From NCBI RefSeq assembly GCF_007197555.1, contig NZ_CP041614.1:5944001-6008000 (forward strand): DNA of 64,000 bases, read 5' to 3'. The DNA is from Shewanella psychropiezotolerans. GTDB taxonomy: Bacteria > Pseudomonadota > Gammaproteobacteria > Enterobacterales > Shewanellaceae. This document shows, piece by piece, positions 51,640 through 62,608 of the stretch (position 1 is its first letter; each line of letters begins with the position of its first letter). The notes under the pieces are model-generated. The model worked only from the letters and a program-made list of their open reading frames with translations, did no database searches and was not told the origin of the DNA. A program made the translations under genes and the position numbers.

Positions 51640-52853
51640 TAATTAATTTTTCCTTGTACTGCCTGGATACAACTCAAACGCCGCTCATGATCGATGCGAA
51701 TGAGTATCATGGCTGCGGCTGTCATAACCCAGAGGCTACTGCCCCCATAACTGATAAATGGCAAGGTCAAGCCCTTGGTCGGTAACATGCCGATACTCGC
51801 TCCCACATTCACAACCGTCTGAAAACAGATCCAGATCCCGATGGAATAGGCGAGATAACCTTCGAAGGCTTTATCTATCGCGATACATAAATTACCTAAC
51901 CTAATCGCTCTTAACGCCACAAAGAGCAACACAGACAGGACTACAATAATGCCCACAAAACCCAACTCTTCACCTATCACAGCAAAAATAAAGTCGGTAT
52001 GTGCTTCTGGCAGATACTCGAGCTTTTGAATGCTATTCCCCAGGCCCTGCCCAAACCAGTCGCCACGGCCATAGGCCATCAAAGACTGAGTTAACTGATA
52101 ACCGCTGCCAAACGGGTCTTGCCAGGGGTCTAAGAAAGATGTCACCCGGCGCATTCGATATGGCTCCAATAATACCAAGGCCACAAACGCCAACACTCCG
52201 GTCAAAATCAGGGCGAAGAAATCAAACAGTCGAGCTCCAGCCAAAAATAGCAAGCCAACGGTGCCCACAAACAGGACTACGACCGTACCCAAATCCGGCT
52301 GCAACAGGATAAGCACCGCATATACCGCAAACACGGCAATAGGCTTGTAGAAGCCCTTGGCATTTTCTCTAATCTCTTCATGGCGCCTCACAAGGTAGCC
52401 AGACATATAGATAGCGAATGCAAACTTGGCCAGCTCAGCTACCTGTATTCTAATCGGCCCGATCGTTAACCAACGTTTAGCCCCATTCACTGTGGTCCCT
52501 ACCAGCAAAACCGCAACCAACATGATTCCTACGATAAGCAGTAACATGGGACTAAACTTCTGCCAGTGACTCATCTCTATCTGCAGCACCACGGCGGAAA
52601 TAACCACGCAGCCAATAAGATAAACAATATGCCTGATCACAAAGTGAAAAGGATTACCGGTCAGGCTCTGCGCCTCAGGCATAGAGGCCGACATCACCAT
52701 GACAAAACCAAAACTTATCAATGCGAGGATAGAGAACAGCAAGGCACGATCATACAGCTGTGTGCCTGGAGCCTCATTGTCTTTAAACAAGTTGAGCCAA
52801 CGCCATGTAACAGACGAGCCAAACAAGTTAAGTTGCCTCTCTTGGCTAGGCAT
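51639..52853 (-). CDS. ftsW: Peptidoglycan glycosyltransferase FtsW (SEDS family)
   Basis: 404 residues with about ten membrane helices. SEDS motifs are present: GAKRWL, QPDLGT, the long extracytoplasmic loop with PEAHTDFIFAVIGEELGF, and SYGGSS near the C-terminus. It polymerises septal glycan with FtsI. The start overlaps the murD end by eight bases. Confidence 0.97.
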   Translation of the reverse strand: MPSQERQLNLFGSSVTWRWLNLFKDNEAPGTQLYDRALLFSILALISFGFVMVMSASMPEAQSLTGNPFHFVIRHIVYLIGCVVISAVVLQIEMSHWQKFSPMLLLIVGIMLVAVLLVGTTVNGAKRWLTIGPIRIQVAELAKFAFAIYMSGYLVRRHEEIRENAKGFYKPIAVFAVYAVLILLQPDLGTVVVLFVGTVGLLFLAGARLFDFFALILTGVLAFVALVLLEPYRMRRVTSFLDPWQDPFGSGYQLTQSLMAYGRGDWFGQGLGNSIQKLEYLPEAHTDFIFAVIGEELGFVGIIVVLSVLLFVALRAIRLGNLCIAIDKAFEGYLAYSIGIWICFQTVVNVGASIGMLPTKGLTLPFISYGGSSLWVMTAAAMILIRIDHERRLSCIQAVQGKIN

Positions 52854-54195
52854 CCGTGACAGCCTCAGGATCTAAGTTTTTGGCGCTTAACGCCTGTACC
52901 TGTTCACGAAAATCATCGCCTCTAGCCATAAAATTCTTATACATGTCCAGACTCGCGCAAGCCGGAGACAATAAGACAATGTCGCCAGCCGTTGCCAAAC
53001 CAGCAGCTTGCTTGACGGCATCGGCCATCGAGTCGACTCGCTTGGAATTATCTTTTAGTGCCGCAATTTCATCGCCATCTTTACCCAAGGTAATGAGGTG
53101 AGTAACCTTATCTAATACAGCTTCCAATGGGCTAAAGTCGGCCCCCTTGCCATCGCCACCGGCAATCAGAATGATGTCACCTAAATGCTCACTCAAGCCT
53201 TGCAACGCGGCAACCGTAGCACCGACATTCGTCGCCTTTGAATCATTGACGTAAGAGACTGCGTTTATATTTGCCACTAGCTCACATCGGTGAGCTAGGC
53301 CAGTAAAGTGTTTAGCCACTTCTATCATGGATTCTTTTTCTATACCGGCATGATAAGCCAGAGCCATGGCGGCAATTAAATTGGCATGATTATGACTGCC
53401 GACGATCGCAACATCATGTAATGAGACAATCTCGGTTGTCCCATGGACTATCTTGCCATCCTTAACGCCCCATTCGTCGTTTACTGGCGACGTTAAACCG
53501 AAGCTGTTTTGGTTCATTGGGTCATTGGGTTGAGTCAGGGAGTCTTCACGATTAAACAAGGCTCTCTTACTCTGATCGTAGAGGGACAACTTAGCTTGCC
53601 TGTAAGCCTCTAGATCTCTATAACGATCCATATGGTCTTCACTGATATTTAAGCAAGTCGCCGCAATGCAATTCAGGCTATGAGTTGTCTCTAGTTGAAA
53701 ACTGGACAACTCGAGTATATAAAGATCGATTGGACTCTGTAATAGGTTCAGAACCGGGATCCCTATGTTGCCACCCAGTGCATAATTAAGGCCGGCGGCT
53801 TTAGCCATCTCGCCCATTAATGTTGTGACCGTTGACTTACCATTCGAGCCTGTGATCCCTATGACGCATGGGCTTCTATCTTTAACTGCTCGTGCGAACA
53901 ACTCGACATCACCGATAACCTCGATATCCATGTCTATTGCTGCACGGATCTCAGGCGTATCTATGGCTATGCCTGGACTAATCACTATTTGACTGGCCTG
54001 CACCAGATAGCGGCAATCGAAGCCTCCGGTAATTAAGTTCACCTCAGGAAATTCGAGCGCTAGCTGCTTGGCCCCTGGAGGTTCCTCACGAGTGTCCATG
54101 ACTAGAGGTGTGATCCCCTGCTGGCACAAATAGCGCACAACCGAGAGCCCAGTGGCTCCCAATCCTAAAACTAAGTGCGAATTGTGCAGTTCCAT
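52846..54195 (-). CDS. murD: UDP-N-acetylmuramoylalanine-D-glutamate ligase
   Basis: 449 residues from the ATG at 54193-54195 behind AAGG; a TTG two codons earlier is not needed. GLGATGLSVVRYL nucleotide loop, GITGSNGKSTVTTL ATP loop, NISEDHMDRY and the YVNDSKATN motif identify MurD. It adds D-Glu to UDP-MurNAc-L-Ala. It follows the end of mraY by six bases. Confidence 0.98.
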   Translation of the reverse strand: MELHNSHLVLGLGATGLSVVRYLCQQGITPLVMDTREEPPGAKQLALEFPEVNLITGGFDCRYLVQASQIVISPGIAIDTPEIRAAIDMDIEVIGDVELFARAVKDRSPCVIGITGSNGKSTVTTLMGEMAKAAGLNYALGGNIGIPVLNLLQSPIDLYILELSSFQLETTHSLNCIAATCLNISEDHMDRYRDLEAYRQAKLSLYDQSKRALFNREDSLTQPNDPMNQNSFGLTSPVNDEWGVKDGKIVHGTTEIVSLHDVAIVGSHNHANLIAAMALAYHAGIEKESMIEVAKHFTGLAHRCELVANINAVSYVNDSKATNVGATVAALQGLSEHLGDIILIAGGDGKGADFSPLEAVLDKVTHLITLGKDGDEIAALKDNSKRVDSMADAVKQAAGLATAGDIVLLSPACASLDMYKNFMARGDDFREQVQALSAKNLDPEAVTDA

Positions 54196-54201
54196 AGTCA
54201 A

Positions 54202-55283
54202 TTACCTTAACTTCAGCGTGGCAAGGCCAAGCAAAACCAAGAACAGTGAGATGATCCAGAATCGAACGATCACTCTGGGCTCGGGCCAACCTTTCAATTC
54301 ATAATGATGATGGATAGGTGCCATACGGAAGATTCGCTGACCACGAAGCTTGTATGATCCGACCTGTAGAATCACCGAAACAGTTTCCATCACGAACACC
54401 CCCCCATGATGACCAATAAGATCTCCTGACGAACTAAGACTGCGATGGCTCCCAATGCGGCCCCCAGAGCAAGGGATCCAACATCTCCCATGAAGACCTG
54501 TGCCGGGTAAGTGTTAAACCAGAGAAACCCAAGACCCGCACCCACAATCGCGGTGCAGACAATGACCAGCTCACCGGCCCCTGGCAGATAAGGGATATGC
54601 AAATAGTTAGCAAACTGTACGTGACCAGACAGATAGGCAATCAGGGCAAACGCAGCCGCAACCATGACAGTAGGCATGATCGCCAAACCGTCTAACCCAT
54701 CGGTTAAATTCACTGCATTACTCGAGCCTACGATGGTGAAGTAGGCTAAAACAATGAAGAAAGCTCCCATCTGCGGCATAACATCTTTGAAAAATGGCAC
54801 CACGAGTTGGGTTTCACCCAGAGTATCTGCAGAGGCATAAAGGTAAAATGCGATCACTATGGCCGCTATTGATTGCAAAATATATTTCCACTTTGCAATC
54901 AATCCCTTGGTATCTTTACGAACCACTTTACGATAATCATCGATGAAACCGATGAGACCAAAGCTTGCCAATACGAACAACACGACCCAAACATATCGAC
55001 TGCCCAGATCTCCCCAAAGCAATACACTGATAAAAATACCAGCCAAGATCAGAATACCGCCCATGGTTGGCGTACCACTCTTGCTAAAGTGTGATTCTGG
55101 TCCATCGTTGCGCACAACCTGTCCAATCTGCAGCGTCTGTAGACGCTCGATCATTTTAGGTCCCCACCAAAGGCAGAAGACCAAAGCGGTCATCAGACCT
55201 AAGATGGCTCTGAAAGTGACATAAGAAAAAACGTTAAACCCAGAATAAAACTGAGTTAAATACTCCGCCAGATACACCAGCAT
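54202..55283 (-). CDS. mraY: Phospho-MurNAc-pentapeptide transferase MraY, frame split at a G7 run
   Basis: Two frames (55283-54390 and 54399-54202) together encode a full-length MraY of about 360 residues. The first carries the catalytic [10 protein letters not shown] motif, DDYRKV and GDVGSLALG; the second begins FVMETVSV and has [14 protein letters not shown] to the end. They meet at a run of seven G residues (plus strand 54399-54405). An eighth G would give [10 protein letters not shown], the family consensus. MraY is essential and all other dcw genes are intact, so the break is probably a sequence error or bypassed by slippage; the run forms G GGG GGG in the zero frame, and -1 slippage there restores the right frame. 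Makes lipid I. Confidence 0.9.
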
Positions 55284-56650
55284 TAAACAAACTCCCCGCG
55301 CCCGTAGGCAAGTATTAAAGCTTCGACCACGCGCTCCATTCTGGCACTACGTGATCCTTTGACCAAAACAGTTACATCACCTTGTAACAGCTTAATATTT
55401 TTTATTAAATCTTCTACCAAACGTTCGAGGCTAATATGGCCATCGCCCCCAAAGGCACGACTCGCATTAGCACTGAGCTCACCTAAGGTAAACAGCGAAT
55501 CCAGGCCTCTTTGTCTTGTCAGCTCGCCTAGTTCAGTATGCAAAAGGGCCGCATTGTCGCCCAGTTCTCCCAAATCACCCAGCACTAAACAGCGATGACC
55601 TTCAATTTCTTGAAGCCAGTCGATTGCAGCGGTGACTGAAGCAGGGTTTGCATTATAGCTATCATCGATCACACGGACCCGCCCCAATTGAGTGGGCAGC
55701 ATTCTACCTTTGACAGGCACTAGAAGTGACAAGCCTAATTTTATTTCATTTAGCGTTAATCCAAAAGATAAACAGATGGCCGTAGCGGCTAGGGCATTAC
55801 TCACCTGGTGACGTCCAGATAGTGGCAGAGCGATAAAAACAGTCTCTTGCAAGTAACTCAATTTGAAGCGGTAACACCCCACTGAATCGGCTTCAAGATC
55901 AGATGCTTGAATATCAGCTTCTGACTCGACTCCAAACGTCAGTTGAGTAAAACTCATCGATGCTGCCAGCATTACAGATGCAAACTGATCGTCGGCATTA
56001 ATCACTGCCGTCCCAGTCGATGCTAAATGATTAAATATTTCAGACTTTGCACTGGCAACGCCTTCAAGAGAACCAAAGCCCTCCAGATGCGCCGACGCTA
56101 CATTGTTGACTAAGGCCACATCAGGCTTTACCAAGGAAGAGGTGTAATCGATCTCCCCCTTGTGGTTCGCGCCTAACTCGAACACACCAAATTCATCATC
56201 GGCCTCTAAGCGTAAGAGTGTCAAAGGCACGCCAATTTCATTATTGAAGTTACCAGCGGTGTACAAGACCTTGTGCCTTTGAGATAAGATAGTCGCCACC
56301 ATCTCCTTAACGCTAGTCTTGCCATTTGAACCGGTTAACGCAACTGATTTGGGCTGGATAAGCTCTCTTAGGTGAGCTCCCAGCTCTCCCATCGCCCTCT
56401 GGGTATCTTTAACGATCAGTTGAGAAATGTTCAGTGGTAATTCGTGATCGACCAACAAGGCTGTTGCGCCATTTTCCACTGCCGTGCCCGCAAAATCATG
56501 CCCATCGAATTTCTCGCCTTTCAATGCGATAAAAAGAGTTTGCGCTGGGATAGCTCGGCTGTCGCTGGAAACATGACGAAACTCACCGTCTGCGCCCACT
56601 AGCCTGGCATTCAAGCGTTGGCATATACCTGACAAGTTCAATGGGATCAT
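55283..56650 (-). CDS. murF: UDP-MurNAc-tripeptide-D-Ala-D-Ala ligase
   Basis: 455 residues. ATP loop [23 protein letters not shown] and the [10 protein letters not shown] segment are characteristic of MurF. It adds D-Ala-D-Ala to the UDP-MurNAc tripeptide. The stop shares a base with the mraY ATG and the start overlaps murE by four bases. Confidence 0.98.
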   Translation of the reverse strand: MIPLNLSGICQRLNARLVGADGEFRHVSSDSRAIPAQTLFIALKGEKFDGHDFAGTAVENGATALLVDHELPLNISQLIVKDTQRAMGELGAHLRELIQPKSVALTGSNGKTSVKEMVATILSQRHKVLYTAGNFNNEIGVPLTLLRLEADDEFGVFELGANHKGEIDYTSSLVKPDVALVNNVASAHLEGFGSLEGVASAKSEIFNHLASTGTAVINADDQFASVMLAASMSFTQLTFGVESEADIQASDLEADSVGCYRFKLSYLQETVFIALPLSGRHQVSNALAATAICLSFGLTLNEIKLGLSLLVPVKGRMLPTQLGRVRVIDDSYNANPASVTAAIDWLQEIEGHRCLVLGDLGELGDNAALLHTELGELTRQRGLDSLFTLGELSANASRAFGGDGHISLERLVEDLIKNIKLLQGDVTVLVKGSRSARMERVVEALILAYGRGEFV

Positions 56651-58125
56651 ATCCGCTCTCCCGCCAGTGATTTCGCTAATGCTCTCTCATCATAATCCAA
56701 GCGTTCGCCTGCTATTTCTTGATAGGTTTCATGTCCTTTCCCCGCCAGCAAGACGAGATCTCCAGGCTTAGCTAAGGCGACAACTTGTCTGATGGCTTTC
56801 TCCCTATTCATTTGAGTTAGCACTCGCTCTGGGGCATTCAAACCCGCTAATATCTCTTCGATGATGACTTCAGGAGATTCACTTCTGGCATTATCGCTGG
56901 TAACCATCACCTTATCTGCATAGACTTCGGCAGCTTGAGCCATCAATGGCCGTTTACCCTTATCGCGATCGCCGCCACAGCCAAATAAACACCACAACTG
57001 ACCTTCACAATGGCCTCTCAACGCCTTGAGAGCCTGCTCTATAGCATCCGGGGTATGGGCATAATCAACCACTAGGGTCACACCATTTTCAGTGGTAAAA
57101 CGCTCCATCCTTCCCGCGACAGGTTTTAGCTGAGGCGCCATGGCCGCCATGGCCTGCATATCGTAGCCAATCAAATATAAGGCACCCAGTGCTGCAACTA
57201 AATTGGAGAGATTGAAAGAACCTAACAGAGGTGACGCCAACTTAGCCTGCCCCTCGGGCCAGACAAGGGTCGCCGTGACACCTTGATGGTGTTGATGGTT
57301 ATCTTGGGTGTATATACTCGCGGCTTCGGCATGTGCCGAACAGATACTGAAACCAAGGTGCTTAGCCGATTGCTCCTCAGAGAGCCACTGACGTCCGACT
57401 TCATCATCGAGGTTTATCAAGCTGCCTTGCAAGGATGGAAACTTAAATAACCTTTTCTTTGCGTCGCTATAAGCCTGCATAGTGCCATGGTAATCTAAGT
57501 GATCTCGGCTCAAATTAGTAAACACGGCGACATCGAAAGGAACGGCTTCAACCCGGCCCTGAATAAGACCATGGCTGGATACTTCCATGGCGCACAAGTC
57601 GGCACCCGCCAGGTTAAAAGCCTGTAACTGGGCGAAAATAGTGATGGGATCGGCAGTGGTATTGCCACTGTCGACTAAGTCCCCCCATAAACCATTACCT
57701 AAAGTGCCCATCAAGGAAGCTTGCTTGCCTAAAAGAGCGACTAACTGAGCCATCAATTGAGTAATGGATGTTTTACCATTAGTTCCGGTGACACCAATGA
57801 GTTTGAGTCTCAGTGCCCCCAATGGATAAGCTTGTGCTCCGATTGCCGACAACTGTTGGCTTAATTGGAAAAACAACACCTGAGGTGAGTCCGTTTTTTC
57901 AAGCTTGAGCTGACCATGTTCGGCAGGGTCATCCGTGTGGACTAAGGCTGCCACCGCACCTCGTTCGAATGCAGCACAAATAAACTTTCTGCCATCGACA
58001 AGATGTCCAGGGACCGCAATAAATAGATCCCCGACAGCAATCACTCTGCTGTCCAATAATATGTTATTGAATGATTCCAGCCCTGAGTAATGCAACCAAG
58101 GCGCTAGAAGATCACTTAGCCGCAT
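56647..58125 (-). CDS. murE: UDP-MurNAc-dipeptide-meso-diaminopimelate ligase
   Basis: 492 residues. ATP loop [10 protein letters not shown], the DNARSE motif specific for meso-diaminopimelate-adding enzymes, and the [10 protein letters not shown] segment are present. It adds m-DAP. The stop and murF start overlap (ATGA), and the start overlaps the ftsI stop. Confidence 0.98.
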   Translation of the reverse strand: MRLSDLLAPWLHYSGLESFNNILLDSRVIAVGDLFIAVPGHLVDGRKFICAAFERGAVAALVHTDDPAEHGQLKLEKTDSPQVLFFQLSQQLSAIGAQAYPLGALRLKLIGVTGTNGKTSITQLMAQLVALLGKQASLMGTLGNGLWGDLVDSGNTTADPITIFAQLQAFNLAGADLCAMEVSSHGLIQGRVEAVPFDVAVFTNLSRDHLDYHGTMQAYSDAKKRLFKFPSLQGSLINLDDEVGRQWLSEEQSAKHLGFSICSAHAEAASIYTQDNHQHHQGVTATLVWPEGQAKLASPLLGSFNLSNLVAALGALYLIGYDMQAMAAMAPQLKPVAGRMERFTTENGVTLVVDYAHTPDAIEQALKALRGHCEGQLWCLFGCGGDRDKGKRPLMAQAAEVYADKVMVTSDNARSESPEVIIEEILAGLNAPERVLTQMNREKAIRQVVALAKPGDLVLLAGKGHETYQEIAGERLDYDERALAKSLAGERI

Positions 58126-59867
58126 TATTCTGTTCTCCTGACATGACTTTCTAAACGTACTTTTTCTTTCGAGGAAATAGGCTCCACATTCAGCATCTGT
58201 AATGCGCCAGACATCACCTTAGCAAATGCGGGACCGGCCACATCGCCACCATAATACCTGTCTCCTTTGGGCTCATTCACCACGACTGCAATCGCCAGTC
58301 TTGGGTTATGCACAGGGGCGACGCCGGCAAATAGGGCGACATAGTCTTCACCATAGCCGCCGGCAACGGCTTTTCGCGCCGTACCTGTCTTGCCCGCAAC
58401 TGGATAGCCCTCAATATGCGCTTTCCTGGCTGTGCCACCAGCCTCTGTCACGCCTATCAGCATCTCCATCACATGCTGGGCAACTTCCGGAGATATCACC
58501 TGTACCCCCTCAGGCTTCTTCTTGAGCTTCAAGATAGAAGATGGGTACAAGACACCTTTACCGCCCAACATGGCATACATTCTTGCGATCTGTAACGGAG
58601 TCACTGTGAGAGCGTAACCAAAAGAAAGCGTCGCTCGTTCAAACTCAGACCAGCGTCTACGGTCATGAAGTAAGCCTGTACTCTCACCCGCAAGATTAAT
58701 GCCTGAATAATTGCCTAAGCCCATGGCCTGGTAATAGCCTAATAGTTCCTGCACCGGCATAGATAAGGCTATCTTGGTCATGCCTACGTTGCTGGAATGA
58801 ACCAATACTTCACCCAAGGAAAGGTCGCCATAGTTCCTGCCATCACGCACTATCTTACCGCCGATCCGAATACGTCCCGGTGAGGTCTTAAAGATCTGGT
58901 CCTTGTCAATTGTGCCCGCTTCTAATGCTGCAGCGACCACAAAAGGCTTAATTGTTGAGCCCGGCTCATAGGCATCGGTTAACGCACGATTACGCATACG
59001 ATAACTTTGTAAGTTGTCTCGGGAGTTAGGGTTATAGGATGGGGTATTTGCCATAGCCAATACTTCACCTGTGTTCACATCGATGACGACTATCGAGGCA
59101 GACGTAGCCTGATTGATCTCAGTGACACGCTTGATCTCTCGATAGGCTAATTGCTGAATACGCTGATCTATACTCAGAACCAAGTCATTGGGACTCTCAC
59201 CTTCTTGCACCATGTCCAGGCGCTCAACTACGTGTCCATCTCGGGATTTACGTACCTTTTGTTTCGAAGGAGTACCCGTCAACCAATCGTTATAGGTGTT
59301 TTCAATCCCCTCGATACCCACATCATCTATGTTAGTAATGCCGATCAATTGGGCGGTGATTTCGCTGGTGGGGTAATAACGGCGCGACTCGGCTTTAAGA
59401 TATATCCCGGGCAATTTGAGTTTTTTAATGTAATCGGCAACAGCTGGAGTCACTTGACGCTTCAAGTAGGTGAAACGTCGCTTGGGATTGGCTTGAACCC
59501 GACTTAAAATCTTGTCTTCGGGCTCATGGAGTACATCGGCTAACGCCTCCCAAAGACGCATATCGGCAAAGCCATTTTTGTCGTAAACCACTTTAGGATC
59601 GGCATACACGGCTTTCACAGGTACACTGACAGCCAACATTTCACCATTACGATCGGTAATGAGTCCCCGCTGAACCTCTCTGCTGGTCGTTCTTAAGCTG
59701 CGCATATCACTTTCATGGCGCAACTTTTCAGGTTCAATAATTTGAATATAGGCGGCACGACCAATCAAGCTGGTGAATAACAGGCAGACGAACCCTACCA
59801 CTACGTATAAACGCCAGTGAATGAGCTGTGGTTTTTGCTTCCTTTTAGCCTGCTTGTTCTTCCTCAT
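58125..59867 (-). CDS. ftsI: Septal transpeptidase FtsI (PBP3)
   Basis: 580 residues. A basic cytoplasmic tail and one membrane helix (about 21-42), a pedestal domain ([12 protein letters not shown]), then the transpeptidase with Ser304 in GSTIKP, the SSN motif (HSSNVG) and KTGTA. It crosslinks septal peptidoglycan with FtsW. It lies 80 bases after ftsL. Confidence 0.98.
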   Translation of the reverse strand: MRKNKQAKRKQKPQLIHWRLYVVVGFVCLLFTSLIGRAAYIQIIEPEKLRHESDMRSLRTTSREVQRGLITDRNGEMLAVSVPVKAVYADPKVVYDKNGFADMRLWEALADVLHEPEDKILSRVQANPKRRFTYLKRQVTPAVADYIKKLKLPGIYLKAESRRYYPTSEITAQLIGITNIDDVGIEGIENTYNDWLTGTPSKQKVRKSRDGHVVERLDMVQEGESPNDLVLSIDQRIQQLAYREIKRVTEINQATSASIVVIDVNTGEVLAMANTPSYNPNSRDNLQSYRMRNRALTDAYEPGSTIKPFVVAAALEAGTIDKDQIFKTSPGRIRIGGKIVRDGRNYGDLSLGEVLVHSSNVGMTKIALSMPVQELLGYYQAMGLGNYSGINLAGESTGLLHDRRRWSEFERATLSFGYALTVTPLQIARMYAMLGGKGVLYPSSILKLKKKPEGVQVISPEVAQHVMEMLIGVTEAGGTARKAHIEGYPVAGKTGTARKAVAGGYGEDYVALFAGVAPVHNPRLAIAVVVNEPKGDRYYGGDVAGPAFAKVMSGALQMLNVEPISSKEKVRLESHVRRTE

Positions 59868-59947
59868 GATACTCTTGTTATCACCTATCCTTGATTGTTT
59901 GTAGCTGTGAATGTTTATACATTTTCAATATATAAACGGGATTATTA

Positions 59948-60262
59948 TCACGGTATCCTTACCACAACTTCTTCCTTAGGCAATGGCCGACTCATGTCTA
60001 ACTGTTTACTCGCAATCCGGGTAATTCGACTATGTTCAGACTGAGATTGCTCTTCGAGCAATAGATTTCGCCATTCGATATCTAACCTATCTCTTTCCTG
60101 CCACATCTGATCCCATTGGCTGATATATTTACGGCTCACATAGCTTGTATATACAATGGTGATCGCGTTACCAACCACTGCCGCCGCAAGCAGTAATACC
60201 CACTTATGATGCCAAAGATCGAGTAAGACGATTCGAGTCAGATTAAGCTGAGCTTGCCCCAT
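59948..60262 (-). CDS. ftsL: Cell division protein FtsL
   Basis: 104 residues: one membrane helix (about 20-40) then a leucine-zipper-like coiled coil (about 55-90). Bitopic, partner of FtsB and FtsQ. Identified by size, architecture and its place between rsmH and ftsI. Confidence 0.93.
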   Translation of the reverse strand: MGQAQLNLTRIVLLDLWHHKWVLLLAAAVVGNAITIVYTSYVSRKYISQWDQMWQERDRLDIEWRNLLLEEQSQSEHSRITRIASKQLDMSRPLPKEEVVVRIP

Positions 60263-60332
60263 ATCAGCACTCCCTGCTACGCATGCTTATATCCAATGAG
60301 CCAGGTATTAGCATTTGCTTCCACACCCATTA

Positions 60333-61274
60333 TCAATACTCTAATCTCTCTGCGACTCGCAAAACAGAACTACGGGCTCTCTTGTTTATCTCAACTTCTT
60401 CGGTAGAAGGCTTGGTCGCCTTACCAATGCCCTTCAACAAACGCGTTTTATCGAGTTCGGCCTCTGTGATCGGTAAGCCATGGGGAACACTTTTCCCTCG
60501 GGTATGGCGACGGATAAAGCGTTTCACCATCCTATCTTCGAGAGAATGGAAGCTGATCACCGATAAACGTCCCTGAGGTGCCAGCACGACAAGTGCGCCC
60601 TCTAATGCCTGGTCGATCTGCTCTAATTCACTATTGATGTAGATGCGTATGGCCTGAAATACTCGTGTGGCTGGATGCTTATTGCGTTCCTTACTCTTAC
60701 AGATCCTAGCGATAAGGTCCGCCAGTTCCTTGGTTCTCAAGAAAGGAGTCTTTTCACGATCTGCCACAATACAACGCGCGATATGACGAGAATTCTTCTC
60801 TTCACCATAGGTTTTAAATACCCAAGCCATATCTTCAATTTCGGCGCGGGCGATCCACTCTGCAGCGGTTTCCCCCTGAGAGTTATCCATACGCATATCT
60901 AGTGGACCATCTCTTAAGAAACTGAATCCACGCTCAGCATCGTCCAGTTGGGGTGATGAAACACCAAAATCGAGCAATACACCATCTATCTTGCCCTTCA
61001 AGCCAAGATCTTCAACATAAGTAGCCAGTTGACCAAAACCACCATGCACTATGCTGAACCTGTTATCGTCGGCAAACTGCTTAGCAGCCTCAATGGCTTG
61101 TGGATCTCTGTCTATAGCAATTAAACGACCATTCTCACCTAAGTACTTCAACACTTCACGAGAATGCCCGCCTCTGCCAAAGGTGCCATCGATATAGATG
61201 CCATCTTGTTTTATGTTCAGGCCTGCAACCGTTTCAGAAAGCAGTACTGATAAATGTGAAAATTCTTGGCTCAT
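60333..61274 (-). CDS. rsmH: 16S rRNA m4C1402 methyltransferase RsmH
   Basis: 313 residues with the SAM-binding [14 protein letters not shown] motif, the [13 protein letters not shown] motif and the C-terminal [12 protein letters not shown], all diagnostic for RsmH (MraW). It methylates 16S C1402 N4. The gene follows mraZ by 31 bases. Confidence 0.98.
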   Translation of the reverse strand: MSQEFSHLSVLLSETVAGLNIKQDGIYIDGTFGRGGHSREVLKYLGENGRLIAIDRDPQAIEAAKQFADDNRFSIVHGGFGQLATYVEDLGLKGKIDGVLLDFGVSSPQLDDAERGFSFLRDGPLDMRMDNSQGETAAEWIARAEIEDMAWVFKTYGEEKNSRHIARCIVADREKTPFLRTKELADLIARICKSKERNKHPATRVFQAIRIYINSELEQIDQALEGALVVLAPQGRLSVISFHSLEDRMVKRFIRRHTRGKSVPHGLPITEAELDKTRLLKGIGKATKPSTEEVEINKRARSSVLRVAERLEY

Positions 61275-61305
61275 TAGTATCTTCTATCTATTTTTGCGTC
61301 ACTGA

Positions 61306-61764
61306 TCACAGTGAGAAATCGGCAAGACGTTCATTGTTGGCGAACTCTTCGCTACGAATCGTCTCTCGGCTTTGCTCTATCTGCTGCTGCCATGCAGCCT
61401 CATCCCAGAGCTCAAATTTGTTTAACTGACCCACTAACATTGCGTGTTTATCTAAATTCGCATATTGACGTAACGGCAGAGGAAGTAATAACCTACCGTT
61501 ACCATCTAGCTCACACTCGTGTGCATAGCCTAATAGCAATCTTTTCATAGCTCGTTCAGAAGCTTGGGTATCGGAAAGCAGAAGCAGTTTTGCTTCAATC
61601 TTGTTCCATTCATCTAATGGATACAGCAGAAGACATGATGATTGAAAATCAACAGTAATCACTAACTGACCATGATATTCGGCACGTAATGGCTCACGGT
61701 AACGCTTAGGGATAGCGATCCGGCCTTTTGTATCAAGGTTTATAGCACTCGCACCACGAAACAC
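61306..61764 (-). CDS. mraZ: Transcriptional regulator MraZ
   Basis: 152 residues from a GTG at 61762-61764 (AAGGA upstream) in the position where other MraZ proteins start (FRGASAINLDTKGRIAIP). Two SpoVT/AbrB-like repeats with DxKGR and DGNGRL motifs. It represses its own operon by binding the direct repeats just upstream (family knowledge), and is first in the dcw operon. Confidence 0.97.
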   Translation of the reverse strand: MFRGASAINLDTKGRIAIPKRYREPLRAEYHGQLVITVDFQSSCLLLYPLDEWNKIEAKLLLLSDTQASERAMKRLLLGYAHECELDGNGRLLLPLPLRQYANLDKHAMLVGQLNKFELWDEAAWQQQIEQSRETIRSEEFANNERLADFSL

Positions 61765-61793
61765 GTTAGCTTGTCCTTGCTGTCAGTAAATGA

Positions 61794-61819
61794 TCCACAT
61801 ATATCCACAAATTCCCACA
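61794..61819 (-). promoter_or_regulatory. MraZ operator: three TGTGG repeats at 10-bp spacing
   Basis: On the minus strand TGTGGG, TGTGGA and TGTGGA begin at 61819, 61809 and 61799. The 10-bp period and GTGG(G/A) core match the repeats bound by MraZ in E. coli. They lie between the -10 element and the mraZ start. Confidence 0.85.
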
Positions 61820-61826
61820 ATTGCTA

Positions 61827-61856
61827 ATTCTAGAGACAGAACACAAGACTTGTCAA
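61827..61856 (-). promoter_or_regulatory. Promoter of the dcw operon
   Basis: Minus strand: -35 TTGACA (61851-61856), 18-base spacer, -10 TAGAAT (61827-61832), about 60 bases before the mraZ start and immediately upstream of the MraZ repeats. Confidence 0.85.
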
Positions 61857-62252
61857 GAGCACCACCTATTTAAAAATCCAGTACTCAAGCGGGTTAGCAG
61901 CATGTTTAAAAAATGATTGAGTTGACGAAACTAGATGGAGGAAAGTGGATCTAGAACCCTAAAGAGTTGAAAAAACAGACAGAAGAGGAAACTAATGTCG
62001 AATACTAGAGGTGAAAAGTGGTAGGAAATCCCAGAAATATTCGACTCAGTTGGAAATTGAGCGTTCCGATTCGATTTTATGAGCGCTATTTACATCGTAT
62101 CTCATCAAAATACTTATGAATGAAGAAGCTCAGATAAACAAAGATTAATCATTGGTCTATTATGTAAGAACCAACTTTAACACTTAAGCATGACTAAATA
62201 TCGAGCAGAAACTGCCGATAGTACTAAGTAGGAGTACTTAACAGGAGATATC
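61857..62252. other. Intergenic stretch, no gene
   Basis: 396 AT-rich bases between the dcw promoter and the next plus-strand gene. No RNA gene, repeat or protein-coding frame is seen. GGAGATATC at 62243-62251 is the ribosome site of the next gene. Confidence 0.6.
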
Positions 62253-62570
62253 ATGGTTGGTTTAGATAGCCTTTATGCCATGCTTGCACGCCCCATTCAG
62301 CTAAGCATTAAACGTAAACGCTTGATGGTCGAGGAAGCTGACAATAGCGCGAGTATTGCTGCCGACGATCATGAGACCCCACAATCGGAGCAGTCGAGTC
62401 TTGAACGACGACAATCACAGGAAGATAGACGTGAAGGTCTATTTCGTGGCGATCGCCGCAGTGACTCTGAAAAAAATGAAGCAAGTGAAAGAGAACGTAA
62501 AACAAGCAGAGATCTCGCCGAACATGAAGCGGTGAACTCACCACTCCCCAGAATTGATATCGATATTTAA
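62253..62570 (+). CDS. Small charged hypothetical protein
   Basis: 105 residues behind a strong AGGAGAT site seven bases upstream. An N-terminal ~25 residues are mildly hydrophobic (VGLDSLYAMLARPIQLSI) and the rest is highly charged, Arg/Glu/Ser-rich and probably disordered or coiled (SLERRQSQEDRREGLFRGDRR). No family recognised. It converges on glpK. It may be lineage specific. Confidence 0.7.
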   Translation: MVGLDSLYAMLARPIQLSIKRKRLMVEEADNSASIAADDHETPQSEQSSLERRQSQEDRREGLFRGDRRSDSEKNEASERERKTSRDLAEHEAVNSPLPRIDIDI

Positions 62571-62608
62571 TCAGCCCCCATAGCTAATAACAGCAAGATC
62601 ATTTTCAG

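Noticed and set aside
61794..61819. Cluster of TATCCACA-like DnaA boxes, possible replication origin
   Set aside because: The 10-bp period, GTGG(G/A) core and location before mraZ fit the MraZ operator; no AT-rich unwinding element or dnaA/gidA genes nearby.
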